This document shows, piece after piece, positions 24,008 to 38,707 of a DNA stretch of 64,000 bases; within the stretch, counting starts at the first letter, position 1; each line of letters opens with the position of its first letter. The notes below the pieces were generated by a model that saw only the letters and a list, made by a program, of their open reading frames with translations, did no database searches and was not told where the DNA came from. Source of the stretch: Neelides folsomi (lineage: Eukaryota; Arthropoda; Collembola; Neelipleona; Neelidae); NCBI GenBank assembly GCA_034687125.1, contig JAQGBZ010000002.1:186001-250000 (forward strand), read 5' to 3'. The translations under genes and the position numbers were made by a program.

Positions 24008-25210
24008 CAATTGGAGAAGATTCCTTCAGTCTGGGAACTGGTCAAATCAAGTGATCCTCTCCCATTCAGAGGACACTAAAAGGACCCTTCAAATAATAAC
24101 ATAAAGTAATAATGTACAACAATTAAATACAAATGAAAACCAATTAATAGGGAATAGTATTATGTGATGTAATTACTATTATACGTAATATCCTTCAAGA
24201 ATTAAAAAGTTGAAAAAATTGGGAACTTGGTTTAAGAATACGTATAGAAGGTCTTCCTTTAACTCACACGTATAAAAATGGAGACAAATTCTGGGTGGGG
24301 GGGAACTGATGAACTCAAGAAGAAATGTACGACTATCGATGGTAGCTACATAATAATATTCATTTTTTTCATTATTGAATTTTCAATTCAATCATGATAT
24401 AATATATTTTATATTATATATGTATTTATTATATATATATATTTTATACAAATATTCCTTTCTTAATATCGCTCAAAATCGTAATTCATTACATTGAGGT
24501 TAGTTAACGCGAGCCGAAGCCCAAAACATTCATTATTATATTTATTGATCTTTTTATGTATTCTATTCATCCATCCATTTCAATCAATCAAAAGTCAATC
24601 GCACATTTTAATTAACAAACAACAAATCATGTCATGTGATATTTTGTAATGTCAGGGGTTGTCGAGTCATCCCATTTAATAGTTCTTATAATATTATTAA
24701 TTAATAAAGTATAAATATTTTGACCCTTGAGTAAAAAGTGTCCAATTAACTCTCTTTTTTACGATACGCACTTTGTATTGAACTTCCGTCTCTCACATTC
24801 ATGATCTGGTTCATATTATCATTATTAATATAGTAAATTAAAATTTGTATTTCCATGACTAAAAGATAACTCGAGGCTTTGATTGCCGCTCTCCCTCCCC
24901 ATGCATCCAAATACTCGTTATTATATTTAATAAAGAAACAATCAAGCCAGAGTCCCTGACCCATTCATAGAATTCATTCAACAGCATTCAATTTATTTAC
25001 TTCACATTTGGAATTTGATCTTGGCTTAACAATTAAGACTCATAGCAATAAAAAGTTGACTTAAATCTTAAGGTGGGAAGAGAGAGGATTTCCTGATATT
25101 TAATTAAAACTCTTCTCACATTCGTCTCATAGTAGACTCGAAGTAATGACGTAGAATGATCTTGTTCAGGTTAGTGTTTTTTCTTATCTCTAAAGGTAAT
25201 GGGGAAAGGT
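24008..25210. other. AT-rich spacer; 3' UTR of the 25211-31671 gene at its right end
   Basis: No coding features. TTTATT at 24992-24997 (AATAAA on the minus strand) is a likely poly(A) signal for the minus-strand gene whose stop is at 25211. Confidence 0.4.
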
Positions 25211-28200
25211 TCATTTACGGCATATTTTGATCCTTCCTTCTTTAACGCGCCGGTTCATATCCTCCACATCTAAAAGAACAAAATAATATAATTTCATAAA
25301 TGCCCCTTCCCTAATACCTACATAAAATCCTATTGTAACCTTTAATAAACAATTTAATTTTAATATTTTAAATTTACATTTATCAGCATTTCGAGAATAG
25401 TCCTCAGGATTGAAAACTTGTCTGTCAATGTCTGGAGGGCGAAGGAAGAGAAGGGCCAAATCCTGATGACCTGGGCCGACGGAGATCGCGTCTTTCCACT
25501 TGTCTTCCCCTTCAACATCAACATGTCCAGGTTGGACTGGTGATGCGAATTGAACCAAGACGTCTTGTGGGACCGGGGCGGGCTTTTCCTCCGCATTCTG
25601 TGCCACCATTGTGATTCCGGGGATTGATTCGACAACCGGAGTCCCTATCATCTCGGGTTGAGCCATCATGTTGAGCGGACGGGGACCCAGGTAGTGATGT
25701 GGTTGGGCGGAGGGGTTGACAAAGAACCCTGCAGGCAGCTGATACCCACCAGGTTGGCCTTGGATATATGTATGCTGAAACATTGGCAGTCCTGCTGGAT
25801 GGCCAGGATAAGGAGGGAAATACATTTGCCTCGGAAACTCCTCCTGTTATTAAAACATCCAAATTGGTTAAACAAAGGAAATGACAATTGGACCGTAACA
25901 ATTTAAGTGATTTTAAAATTAATTTCTATACCTGGTTATAGGGATTCATCATTTGAGGATGTGATGGTTGTTTGTAGAGCTGTTGCTTGGGATGTGACCC
26001 TTTCCGTTGTTGCTCAGGTGGTTTGGGGCCTTGTGGTTGGCGTGGAGATGTCGGGACGGATGTGTCTGAGTAAGTCATCATTGGTTGATTTGGAGGAAAT
26101 TTTCCAAGAAGTCCAACTCCTTCAGGTTGCTGACGAACATCTCTTGGTTGTTGTTGCATGTGTTGTTGTTGGCGGCGGTTTTCACCTCTTCCCCGCCCAG
26201 GCATTCTTACAGGATCAGGTCCACGAACCTTTGATGATCCTTGCAAATTGTCAACAGCATTCCGTCCACGTTCAGATTCACCTCGAGCTCCTGATACACT
26301 TTCAGGTTTCGTAATTTCATTGATAGAAACCTCACATGGCTAAAAAATATAAAAATATTAGACAATCATCATCAAAACAACAATCAAATGAAAAAGTATC
26401 AATCAATCAATGAATAACTGATAAAATATAAATTATAAAAAATCTTCTTTCATATCTTTTCCATATAAGAAATATTGTTAATTTTAATTTAATTATCTAC
26501 AATCATTGACTATACACATAGGTACTCTAGTATAGGATATATACCGCATTGATTTTCAACTCATATGATTTAAATTAATTTAATTTTACCTATAGATGTA
26601 ATTATACTCTTATGTACTATAATTATAGTACCTCAACTTTTGAAGATTCAGTCAACGCTTCCTGAACCCCAAACCCAAATTCAAAATCAGGCGAAGGGAG
26701 GATCGGCGGTTCTTTGAAATTCTCTCCACAAAAGATGACAGGTTCCGATGGGAGAGTTGGAGTTGAAGTCGGTGGTGATGGTGACATCGGAATTGACATG
26801 GTTGGACTCGCCGGAATTGTCGTCGACCCACCACCTTGCCCTTCTCCCTTCACTACTTGGACGGCACTGGTCGACTCATCTCCCTCAACGACACAGACGG
26901 GTTCTTCCTTCTGCTCAACAGAAACAACTTTGGACTTGTCACTTGGACCTGACTGGTCAATGGGTTTGATTACTCCAACTTCCTTTATAGGATCTTTGGA
27001 TCTTCCCAATGATGGGGATTGTTTCCATGCTCCTTTTTGTGGAGGTTTGGTCCCCTTTTTTCCTCCAATTAATTTATCCATTTCGGTGAGTGAGCAATGA
27101 CCGTTGTTGGGGCTGGAAACACCCCGAACTGAGCTAACAAGTGGAGGGAAGGAACTGTCCAAGGGGACTGTGAGGGGAATAATTGTCTTTCCAATAGGAA
27201 CACCTGGAGACGGAAATTTGGTGACCACTGATGGGGTTGATATAATTTTGACAGACTCTTTATTTCGTCTCTTCCGATTAGTTACGACGGAATAGGACTC
27301 TTCGTCTTCACCCAATTTACTTTCGGGGAGACGTTGAGAGTCATCCCCTTTATGATGTGCGGCCGCCAGGATACTTCCACCCGTCGGTTCAATCTCAAGT
27401 TCTCTCCTCACCTTTCCACTGATTCGATTCTCTGGTGACCCGCCCCTCAATTTACAAACTTGATCCAAACAATTGTCACTCGCGTTTGGAAGAAAACTGT
27501 TTATGGGTAATGGACAGCTCTTTTGGTCTTTGAGGAAATGATCAGGAATTTTGTTCACGATCTCACGATTTGATCCGCCAACAATGGAACTCTCACTTAT
27601 TGTTTTACTATTAATGCTCAAATTGTCATCGTCCAAAGACACAGATTTAACAAGAACTTCTTTGTCTTGACCTTTTCGCCGTTGGTCACGCCCTTCCTTC
27701 TTACCACTTTTTTTCTGGGGCTGTTAAATATAAAAGTCAATTTAATGAACATAATTGAACATATGTAATTAATAAAAGTCAAGGTGTATTATTTACCTTG
27801 GAGATTTGCAAATATTCCAAAATTAAGTTCGGGTCTTTATTTCCAACATAACCAGGGATTTTATCAGACGTCGTAACAATTTCCTATAAGAAAAAATAAT
27901 TACCAAAAATTAGCCATAATTATCATCAATGACAATTAATGTAATATATTATGTTTCTTCAATTTGTGTTTCAGAATTTCCAAGAATTTAAAATGTCAAT
28001 TATGATAAATTTAGACTTACTCCTTTTGCAACAGTTTTTGCTTTCTTTCCAGGCCTTGTAATTTTTTCAATCACTCCTGTGTCTCCTTTTCGCATAGGAC
28101 GCTCAGGAACATCGGCTCGACTAGCAAATCTCTCCTAAAATAAAAATAAAAATTTAATTTCTTAATTTTAACTTTTAAGTTAAAACTCATATAAATATAT

Positions 28201-31200
28201 ACAGATTTCATCCTTCCAATTTGTTGTTGAAATATTAAAACTTACTTTATCGTCAAGAGGATGAGCCGCGTCGTATATACGAATAGCCTCCTCGTTATCG
28301 GCCAATCTTGGGCTTGAAGAACCAGAAGTTTCGTGTGAACGAGTTCTAGAGCTAATTACAAAACGTCTTTAAATTAAAAATGGGAATAGCAGCAAATGTC
28401 CATATCATCCCACGTACCTTTTGTCGAGATCGTATTCCTCAATCGCGCTGTAAATGTCGCAGGCGTGAGATTCGATTTCTTTACTAGCAACTTCGTTCCT
28501 TCGGTCTTCTTCTAAAAAGCAATTACAATCAACAAAAGTCAACAACCAGAGGAATTAACAATTTAATAATATTATTTAAATGAGCTTAATTAACTAAATG
28601 AAGCCTCGTTAGTAACACCTTCATCTCCAAAGAGCCTCCTTTGAAAGCAAGCAATTTTATTTAATAGGGATCAAGGTGTCTCACCTAAAAGATGCTTCGT
28701 GTCATCCCTACAGTTGAAAAAATATTGAGTTGGAAGTTTTCCTTTACCAAGTAGCGGCGAAGTCGGAGAGGTCCGTCCTTTCCCCGGGCACCCCAAAACG
28801 CTGATCTTCCCCTCCGAATGAACCAGCGGGAGGGAGATTTTGGAATCGGGCTGTTGCCAATTCCCGCCCTCGCCTTTGCGCCCTCGAGGATTGTTTAATG
28901 AGGAAAGTGAGGAGGAGTGTTTGGTCACCGACAATGTGGAAATTGCTTCCTCGCCGCCTTTGCTCGTGCCTTTCTCCAGTTCCTGTTAATTAGTTAAATG
29001 ATTTAACTTAAATCATTCACAGTCAGGACACAAAGGGTTAAATAATGCGACAATATTCATTTCCCACACAGTCGGGAAATCATTTACTTTATTTACCAAA
29101 AGGGATCAAAATTAATTAAAACTGGAAAATAATGCAAACCACAATAATGACCTCACTCAAATAATTATTAAATGGGTATTGAACAAAGCTAACCATTCTG
29201 AAGTGAAATAAAATTTTAAAATCAACTTTAATCACGATTATGTTAGAATGAAAAGTTAAGCGTGTTTCATTTTGGAGCGGTCATCGGTGGTTCGCGAAAA
29301 CGTATAGAATGAAAAGAAAAGCCCCGAAGCTCCGAACCATGTGACTTAATGTTAGTCTCGTTGTTGCCATATGAATTAAAATAAGACTTTTAGCTAAATA
29401 TATAGTATATACCTATATAACAATATACATACATACGCATATAGTACAATTCATATAAAATTATATATATATATTTAATAATTCTCGTGAAAAATTATAC
29501 TTTTATATTCATATGTTAATTATGGCATAGTTATTCAACTCAATTTTAGTGAAATTGATATGAAATAAAATGAAAAATTTTCATTGATGCTCCATTCAAT
29601 CTTTTATTCAAAATCATTCAATTTGAAATTAAAGGGGTTGGGAATTAACAAGGAAGCATGACTGATTCACTTCAATGCCCGTGTTATTTATGCATGGTAT
29701 GATAAAGTAGAAATATTCGAAACAATATGAGTATGATTCATTCAAGCGATTTTATTCCTATTCAATTTGAAAAGCTCCCTTTATCAAATATTTTACCTTG
29801 CATTTATAATTATAATTAATATAATCTTAAAATTAAAATGAAAGACGATGCGCGGCCAACCATTCGGATTTGAATAAAAATAATACATTGCAACATTGTA
29901 ATTCTGTTCTTTTGATAAAAATATTTTAAGACTCGTGAAATATATATATATATGATGTTATTGATATATTGAATATTAATATGAATGATTGAGGAGCCGA
30001 GAAAGATTTCTTTCAAACTCAACATTAAAATGAAAAAATAAAACAATTAAATATTGAACATTAACATTTGAAAACAAATAAATTTAAAGGAATAAATTTA
30101 AAAAATGAGGAAAGAAAAAAAAGCTTCAACAATGTTAAAATTATTCAAAGGCAGTGAATGTTATTTTAAAAATGCAAATGGTTGGCTTACACTGATGATT
30201 TCGGCGTGTTCGGGTCTTATGTGGCTTTTCACTTTGGATTTTTTGTCCTTGGCATATTCTAGGATATTTTCGTAATCTTCTAAGGGCATGTGATAGAGTT
30301 TCTCTTCAAGGGTCTGGAAGAAGAAAGGGATCATTAACTGAATTAAGTTCTGGAGGCGGCCGTCGTTGGTTGGGACTATCAATGTGAAGGAACAACACGT
30401 CACTCACTACACCAATTCTTCGTCTTCACGTCCAGTCGGGGTTTTTTCACTTTTGCGAACCTATTCGGGAGTCCCGTCAAGTCTCCTACTCCTAGCACTT
30501 TCAATTATAACCTGTATTTTACTTCCCTGGATTTTACAGCCCATTAAATTATGTAATTTATGATCGATGGCCCTATTGCCTCATCACTACCCGCTCTGTG
30601 CCAATCAGAGACTTAACCGGAAGTTTAAATCTTTGTTTTCCTCTCTTTGTAATTTCAACTTTTCAACCTTTGGATAAAGAATTGATTTAGTTAATTATTA
30701 ATTTAAATTCATATTCCCATACAGATCAAACTCTGGACACATTCTGGAGTTCAAACCGAACCATTTATATAAGAATACATTCAAGCGTTCAAATATATAT
30801 CCCCAAAGTCTAATTATCCCCAGCAACACCCAACAATTTTTAAATAATTTATTTTTCAAATTTGAATTAAAGCAAACATATACTTAATATACATAAAAAC
30901 ATAAAGCATAAACTTGAACAAAATTTTTATTTAGCTGAGTGAGAAGATTAAATCCCCTGAGGAAAATAGTCATATTTGGGAAATTGGTAGGATTTGTTAC
31001 CAATTAAAAATATATGAAAGATTTTGCTGGTTAAATGAACCTACTAATAAGTTGATTAAATGGAAAAAATACTCCATTAAAATAATTATGATTTTCCAAT
31101 CAATGAATCAATCTAAATAAATATCATTTCATCCGATCAATTCCACAGAGAGAAAACACCTTCTTGATCTCTTTGGCCAACTCCTTCACAACCCCTTTAG

Positions 31201-31671
31201 GTTCCAATAGTAATATTGAGCCAATTTAATTAAAATAACAATGGGAATGATCAATCCTTCCTTTTGTGCATCAATATTGTGTTGTGAGTAATGTCAACTG
31301 GGTATTTTACAGAGGACTGGGGTTTTTAAAAATTGTGGAGGTTTGGTGAAAAGGCCGAGAGTATTGATGTAGGGAGAGGTCATAGGTTGGCGGGAGCGGT
31401 GGGTCCTGCGGGTATCGTCCCTCCGAGAAGGGAGGCGGGACCGGATCCCCTCTGGGTCAAAGGGCAGGGATGCCGGGCGAGGTGGGTGGTGGTGGGCCGG
31501 GCGGGTGACGGGCGGGGTTACCTGGTTTGAACCGACGTCGTTGGTCGAGTTGTTCCTTGTCCCTCCGGGGCGGTCCGGAGTCTGTCCCGGTTCGGAGAAA
31601 GAGGGCTCACACCTGCCTGGCGGCTTCCTGGTGGATTCACACCCACCGCTCACGATATTCACCGCCGCCAT
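25211..31671 (-). CDS. Unidentified 997-aa Pro/Ser/Gln-rich, mostly disordered protein
   Basis: Eleven exons in minus-strand order join in frame: 31671-31522, 30313-30191, 28982-28685, 28511-28418, 28351-28246, 28134-28021, 27883-27797, 27720-26632, 26339-25932, 25843-25378, 25269-25211. The start is the ATG at 31671 (MAAVNIVSGG); upstream codons in frame are not ATG. Segments that look ordered or conserved are TLEEKLYHMPLEDYENILEY (about residues 51-70) with the following SHIRPEHAEII, IESHACDIYSAIEEYDLDK (about 205-225), KIPGYVGNKDPNLILEYLQI (about 302-321) and a C-terminal PPDIDRQVFNPEDYSRNADK. Between them are basic, Ser/Pro-rich stretches and a Met/Gln/Pro-rich region (QQQHMQQQPRDVRQQPEG) like those of RNA-associated scaffold proteins. 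There is no signal peptide or membrane segment. I could not assign a family. It diverges from LIN37 over a 229-bp spacer. Confidence 0.75.
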
Positions 31672-31900
31672 TGCTAGGACTTGGAATATTATTAGACACC
31701 TTCGACAGTCCACCACTCATGATGGGAATATGTGGGAGAATACCCCTGGCCTCACTCGCCCATTCATTCACCATGTTCCCACACTCCGCGGCATCTACTG
31801 ACACTCGAGGGGAAGCTGTCGCTCCGGCAATCGGCGTCACTCCATACAAAACCCGCTGATTCTTCAACACCCGGGTCCAACCACCAACAAGGAGGTCAAC
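31672..31900. promoter_or_regulatory. Short bidirectional promoter between the 997-aa gene and LIN37
   Basis: Only 229 bp separate the two divergent ATG codons. The stretch is richer in G+C and CpG than the surrounding DNA and has no TATA box, typical of a shared housekeeping promoter. Both 5' UTRs must lie within it unless an upstream UTR exon exists. Confidence 0.6.
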
Positions 31901-33183
31901 ATGACGGCTATACGTGGTAATTAATTTTTACACAATTTAACTTAACTCGAGGAATTCTTACCAAAGGCCTCATTCGGATTTGGGGAAATATTGAATTAAC
32001 AATGTTTATTAATTATGAGTTTTTTGAGGCTCTGGAGTTTCTAAATTAATTTTTAATTAAATTGGTTAAATGTGCTCTGCGGTTGGATGTTAATTCATAA
32101 TGTAGAATTTTTATTATGGGATTTAATGGTTTTATAGAGGATACGAATGTCAAGATGGCTCGGAATCGATTCAAAAATGTGTTGAAACATCTCGTTCAGG
32201 ACAACTTTATGCAAGAGGAAGAAAGCGACAGCGACACTGAAGAAAATAGATTGTATCGCTACAAGTGTAAGTACATTAATTAAAATCATGAGCATATTTG
32301 GGAATTAATAATTTATATATGAATATTTTAAAAATAGTATTTCTTTATTATTTTAAGTATTTAAATGTTGTAATTTTCCAGTGGGAAGAACTGGCCCTGG
32401 ACAGTCGATGAGTCGTTTAAGTTTCCGGTTTCCTGGACCAAAGAGATCAGCCAAGGCCTCAACGGTTGATCCGCCCAAACCACAGCCGTCGTTTGTTATG
32501 AAGCTCTTCGACAGGGGAGTTGATTTGGCCCAATTCGATGACACAACTCCACTTTATCCAATCTGCAGAGCATGGATGCAAAACAAGCCGCATAAGTTAG
32601 TCAAATAAATAAATAATAGTTAATTAACATTTTTCTACTAAATTTACATCATTAGTATGAAAAAGGAATTTAGCAGACATTATTAAATTAACAAATATTT
32701 TTACTTTTTAATACAGCAAGAGAAACGATCCTCAGCCAGAACAAGACAACGAGTCTGAAATTTCTGACATGGAATTTCGCGAGGATTCAGATGAGGTTTA
32801 TCGGCTCCCAACACCTGAGCCGTTGCCGATTGACGAATATGGGAACATTATTTCCATCCGTGTTCCTCCGCCACTTCCAAGAGGAGACGATGAATTTGAC
32901 ATTAATTATGTAAGACCATTTAATCTTTCATATCAAATATACACCCATTTTTAAACCTTTAATTAAATGTAATTAATTAACATTTTATTTTCAGGATGAT
33001 GATTTGGCACCTTCACCGGCACTTCTGTTTCAAAATCACTTGGATCGATGGAATTTGATTCGCCAACGTTGGCGTGAAGCGGCGGCTTACAATGAAAGAC
33101 GCTACGACAACAGTTTTGCTATCCTTCGTGCCATTCACGATCGAGCTGTTGTCAAAAACGACAATTTTGAAATTGTTATATAA
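31901..33183 (+). CDS. LIN37: Protein lin-37 homolog, MuvB/DREAM complex subunit
   Basis: Five exons (31901-31916, 32138-32266, 32382-32595, 32717-32909, 32995-33183) join to 246 aa, the same length I recall for human LIN37. The two conserved family blocks are present: SFVMKLFDRGVDLAQF followed by TPLYPICRAWMQNKP (about residues 96-127), and the C-terminal LLFQNHLDRWNLIRQRWREA. LIN37 is a core MuvB subunit needed for DREAM-mediated repression of cell-cycle genes in quiescent cells; the Drosophila counterpart is Mip40. An acidic Ser-rich segment (QEEESDSDTEEN) lies near residue 35. The first coding exon is only 16 nt, so splice-aware prediction is needed to find the true start. Confidence 0.92.
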
Positions 33184-33264
33184 ATATATAAATTTTGTTA
33201 ACTGTAACGAATTCTTATGTGTGGCTGGTTTTCTTTCCTTGACTTTTGAATGTTTTAAGTTTTG

Positions 33265-33270
33265 AATAAA
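33265..33270 (+). terminator. Polyadenylation signal of LIN37
   Basis: AATAAA 82 bp after the LIN37 stop, in an AT-rich 3' flank. Confidence 0.5.
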
Positions 33271-33417
33271 ATGTTCGCGTTTTTTAAAATTACACGATTT
33301 AAATAACCATCCTTTCTATTTCATATATTTTAAGGACACATTCCTGAACATTATGTATATAATATACATTATATGTGAGACATATATGTAGCCATTGTAA
33401 ATAAATTAATATTTTTG

Positions 33418-33861
33418 CTAGAGGCAAATACAAGCTAGCAGACACCCGACCTACAAGTAAGCCTTTATATTTTAAAACGGTTTTTAAAATGTAGAATTGA
33501 GGATTTGTTAATTACAATGCTATTTAAGCAATGTATATTATAATATTAAGAATATTACTTAATTTATGAATGAATAATTGAACATAATGATGTTGGTGGT
33601 TTTGGTTCTCCACTTGATTTGCTTTCTTCAAAACCATAAAGAGAACATATTGGCCTTTGGCTTCAATCCACGACGAAGAATTTGTTCAACTGGAATTAAA
33701 GCCAATTCAAGGGTCACGTTTACATCTAATCATTTCACTTCTGTTCTCTTAACACCGATCTTTCAGGTCCGGTAGTTTAAATGGTCGGGTAGTCGGGTCT
33801 CTTGTACAGATAGGTCGGGTAGTGTAGTGGTCTGCTAGCTTGTAGATCGGGTATCCGCTAG
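33418..33861. mobile_element. Candidate inverted-repeat element between LIN37 and ALDH7A1
   Basis: The left end CTAGAGGCAAATACAAGCTA continuing to GCAGAC and ACCCGACCTACAAG has an imperfect inverted partner at 33770-33861. That partner contains GTCTGCTAGCTTGTAGATCG and several CGGGTAGT/GGTCGGGTAG motifs. The arms are unequal and diverged, so the limits are approximate. The inside (33480-33770) shows no transposase. It lies 13 bp from a second element, suggesting an insertion hotspot. Confidence 0.55.
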
Positions 33862-33874
33862 ATAAAGGTATGTA

Positions 33875-34293
33875 CAGGGTGGGCCATTAGTACCCTGCTT
33901 ATTCGCTGATTAGACGCCCTCGTACATAAGACCCATATGAAATAACTACCTATACATGTCCGATAATATATGGAGTAAACATTGTCTATTATTGTTGCTG
34001 GTTTAAAATCTTTTATAAACACTTGTATTTGGCTTAATTTAAATTGCTTTTTTTTGCTTTAAAATAACATTAAAAATTCACGAAACTCATAGAAAAAGTT
34101 AAAAGAATTGATCGATATTGAACCTCAATATTTATTTGTTGGATAAGACGCCCTCGTAGATAAGACTGATTAGACGCAACTAGGATCCCTACAAACCTTG
34201 TATAAGACGCGTCTTATCAGCGAATAAAAAGGGTATCTTTCTTTTTTAAATGAACAATTGTATAAAAAAGAAAGATACTTATGGCCCATCCTG
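33875..34293. mobile_element. 419-bp TA-flanked MITE with CAGGGTGGGCCAT ends
   Basis: The left end CAGGGTGGGCCATTAGTA and the right end, reverse complement CAGGATGGGCCATAAGTA, are terminal inverted repeats flanked by TA on both sides (33873-33874 and 34294-34295). TA target sites are the mark of the Tc1/mariner superfamily. Inside are repeated GATTAGACGC / TAAGACGCCCTCGTA and GCGTCTTATC motifs in both orientations, possible subterminal binding sites. There is no coding capacity, so it is non-autonomous. Confidence 0.8.
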
Positions 34294-34867
34294 TATATAT
34301 ACGTAATATGTATCTTGAGTATAAAATATTTTCTATTTACATTTCATTAGTAGCACTATTGGCTGTCTTTATTTTCTGCTTATTATCTGCTTGAATGAAT
34401 TTATAGAGAAGAAATCATTAATGTCATCAAAGTAATCTTAAAAGATAACCATTCAGGGTTAAATCATTCCTATACATATATAAGTTCCTATACTACTACA
34501 TATATATTTTGGGTATTAAGACATTACATATTTTAGTTATCATATATTTAAGATTAAGTAAAAGGGTTGAGTGATTATTTTGAATGGTCAAAGATTGAAG
34601 TCTTTTTCTCTAAAGGATTACCTTGTGTGTAATATTTATTCAATGTGTATTTATTGAAAAGAGTGAAATGAGCCAAATGCCATGTGTGATTGTAGCGAGG
34701 GAAATAGTATGAATTTTATCTAAAGTTGTACATGAGTAATTTGGCGAGTTTCACTCCGCGATTTATCTCGGAAGATTGGCGAAGAGACACGTTTCTATTT
34801 TAAGAGACCTTTAACAAGTTTGGTTCTTTTTTCCACGTATTAATTTCCAGCAGGAGATCACAAGGTC
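34294..34867. other. Spacer upstream of ALDH7A1
   Basis: AT-rich. A TTTCCAG acceptor ends at 34850, 17 bp before the ALDH7A1 ATG, so the 5' UTR may be spliced. The stretch 34740-34800 (GCGAGTTTCACTCCGCGA) is locally G+C-richer and may be the promoter or first UTR exon. Confidence 0.35.
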
Positions 34868-37440
<2,573 letters not shown>

Positions 37441-37510
37441 ACAAAACACAAAACAGTCAACAATCAAACCATGGTCTGATAAATTATCTACAAATAACAA
37501 ATTCTTCATG

Positions 37511-37516
37511 AATAAA
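37511..37516 (+). terminator. Polyadenylation signal of ALDH7A1
   Basis: AATAAA 70 bp after the stop codon. Confidence 0.55.
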
Positions 37517-38170
37517 ATTATTCGTCTATTCTGTCAATATATCAGAGTTTATTGATTTTCATCCATTTCAATCTTCAGTTCTTTACTAGCTATAATATTA
37601 GTTGTAAGTTCATAATTATTGTATTATTAATTTGTATACTATTTACATCCATAATTAACGGAGCAGGGATCTTGCGTTTTACTATTTAATAAATTAACTT
37701 AAAGTTAATCAAATCCAAATTAGACGTCTACGTTCTATTTAATATTCTTTATGCCCATATAAGTACATACCTATCGTTATAGTACATGTTCACTTTTAAT
37801 TTTATTTGTTGTTGATCTCATCAATATTTGAATACATACCAATGCATATAAATCATGTAATACATGTCATAAGGGTAGATTATATATTTACTCACCCGTT
37901 AATAACATTTAATCAAAAGATAAGCTGAAAAGTGAAGAAAGATAATTTCTTATATTATGTTATTTTCAATCATTTTTTTCATAATCTGGACGTATTGTGT
38001 TGAGCAAATACTCTACACATAAAGGTACATATAAATATTATGGATAGTTTAGGAATTGTCCTGGAATTTGGGTCATTTCGTGAGAGATAAAATGAAAAAA
38101 GATTTATATGCAAATGACAAGAAAAGAATTTTTAGTTGGTTCCTGAAATTGGTGTGGAGTTTGATTGAAA
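37517..38170. other. Spacer upstream of the small secreted protein gene
   Basis: AT-rich, with no coding frame or repeat of note. It must hold the promoter of the 38171-38707 gene, but no clear TATA box was seen close to the ATG. Confidence 0.35.
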
Positions 38171-38707
38171 ATGGTTCAAAATTTGTCATTTTTCCTTTTG
38201 TTTTTGTTTTCCCGCGGGTGTTTGAGTGATTTGGTTGACGGCGGTGGATATCGAATTTCTTCCCCAATCAATGGAGATGATTTAACTGCAGCGGACTCAG
38301 GAGATCAAACAGCGAAGATCTTGGGGCGAGTGACGACGGCACCAACGGCCAATTCACCACAGCAAAAATGGGGAATCTCCTTCTATGGTGCTTTTTTAAT
38401 CTTGATTAAAAGTTAATTATGAATTGGATCATTATTGATGGTTTGAATTGATTATTTTTAAATTAATATTTTAGGACGAGATGGGAATTTGGGTTGCGGA
38501 GCAAACAATTACAATAACGTGAGTTTTGAGCTTATTGGCGGACGGGCCGTGGCGGTCAACTACGACTTTCTTCTTGTCAAGGGCATTGACTACAAAATAA
38601 GGTCAAGGGAAGAAAAGGCTTGTTTAACTCTCAGTCCCTTCAACATTGTCACTTTGGGAGATTGCGAAGCTCCTGAAGCCGTTTGGACATTTTTTAGAAA
38701 CGGTTAA
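38171..38707 (+). CDS. Small secreted protein with a ricin-B (beta-trefoil)-like pattern
   Basis: Two exons (38171-38387 and 38475-38707) give 149 aa. The N-terminus is a signal peptide (MVQNLSFFLLFLFSRGCLSD); an upstream in-frame TTG is not taken as the start. The mature part has SPQQKWGISF, resembling the QxW motif of ricin-B-type lectins, and near the C-terminus CLTLSPFNIVTLGDCEAPEA followed by VWTFF, resembling the Cys-x(n)-V-x-L-x-x-Cys-...-W repeat of that fold. Such domains bind sugars and are common in secreted invertebrate proteins. The match is by motif spacing only, and the protein is short for a full three-lobed trefoil. The splice site is phase 1 and restores frame. Confidence 0.65.

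Noticed and set aside
31294-31530. Extension of the 997-aa gene's first exon to 31294, and a 65-aa plus-strand frame
   Set aside because: A consensus donor at 31521 keeps phase with the next exon; the downstream continuation lies in the intron. The plus-strand frame is antisense to the G+C-rich exon.
31672-31716. Upstream start for the 997-aa protein at 31716
   Set aside because: The codon there is GTG; the first in-frame ATG is at 31671.
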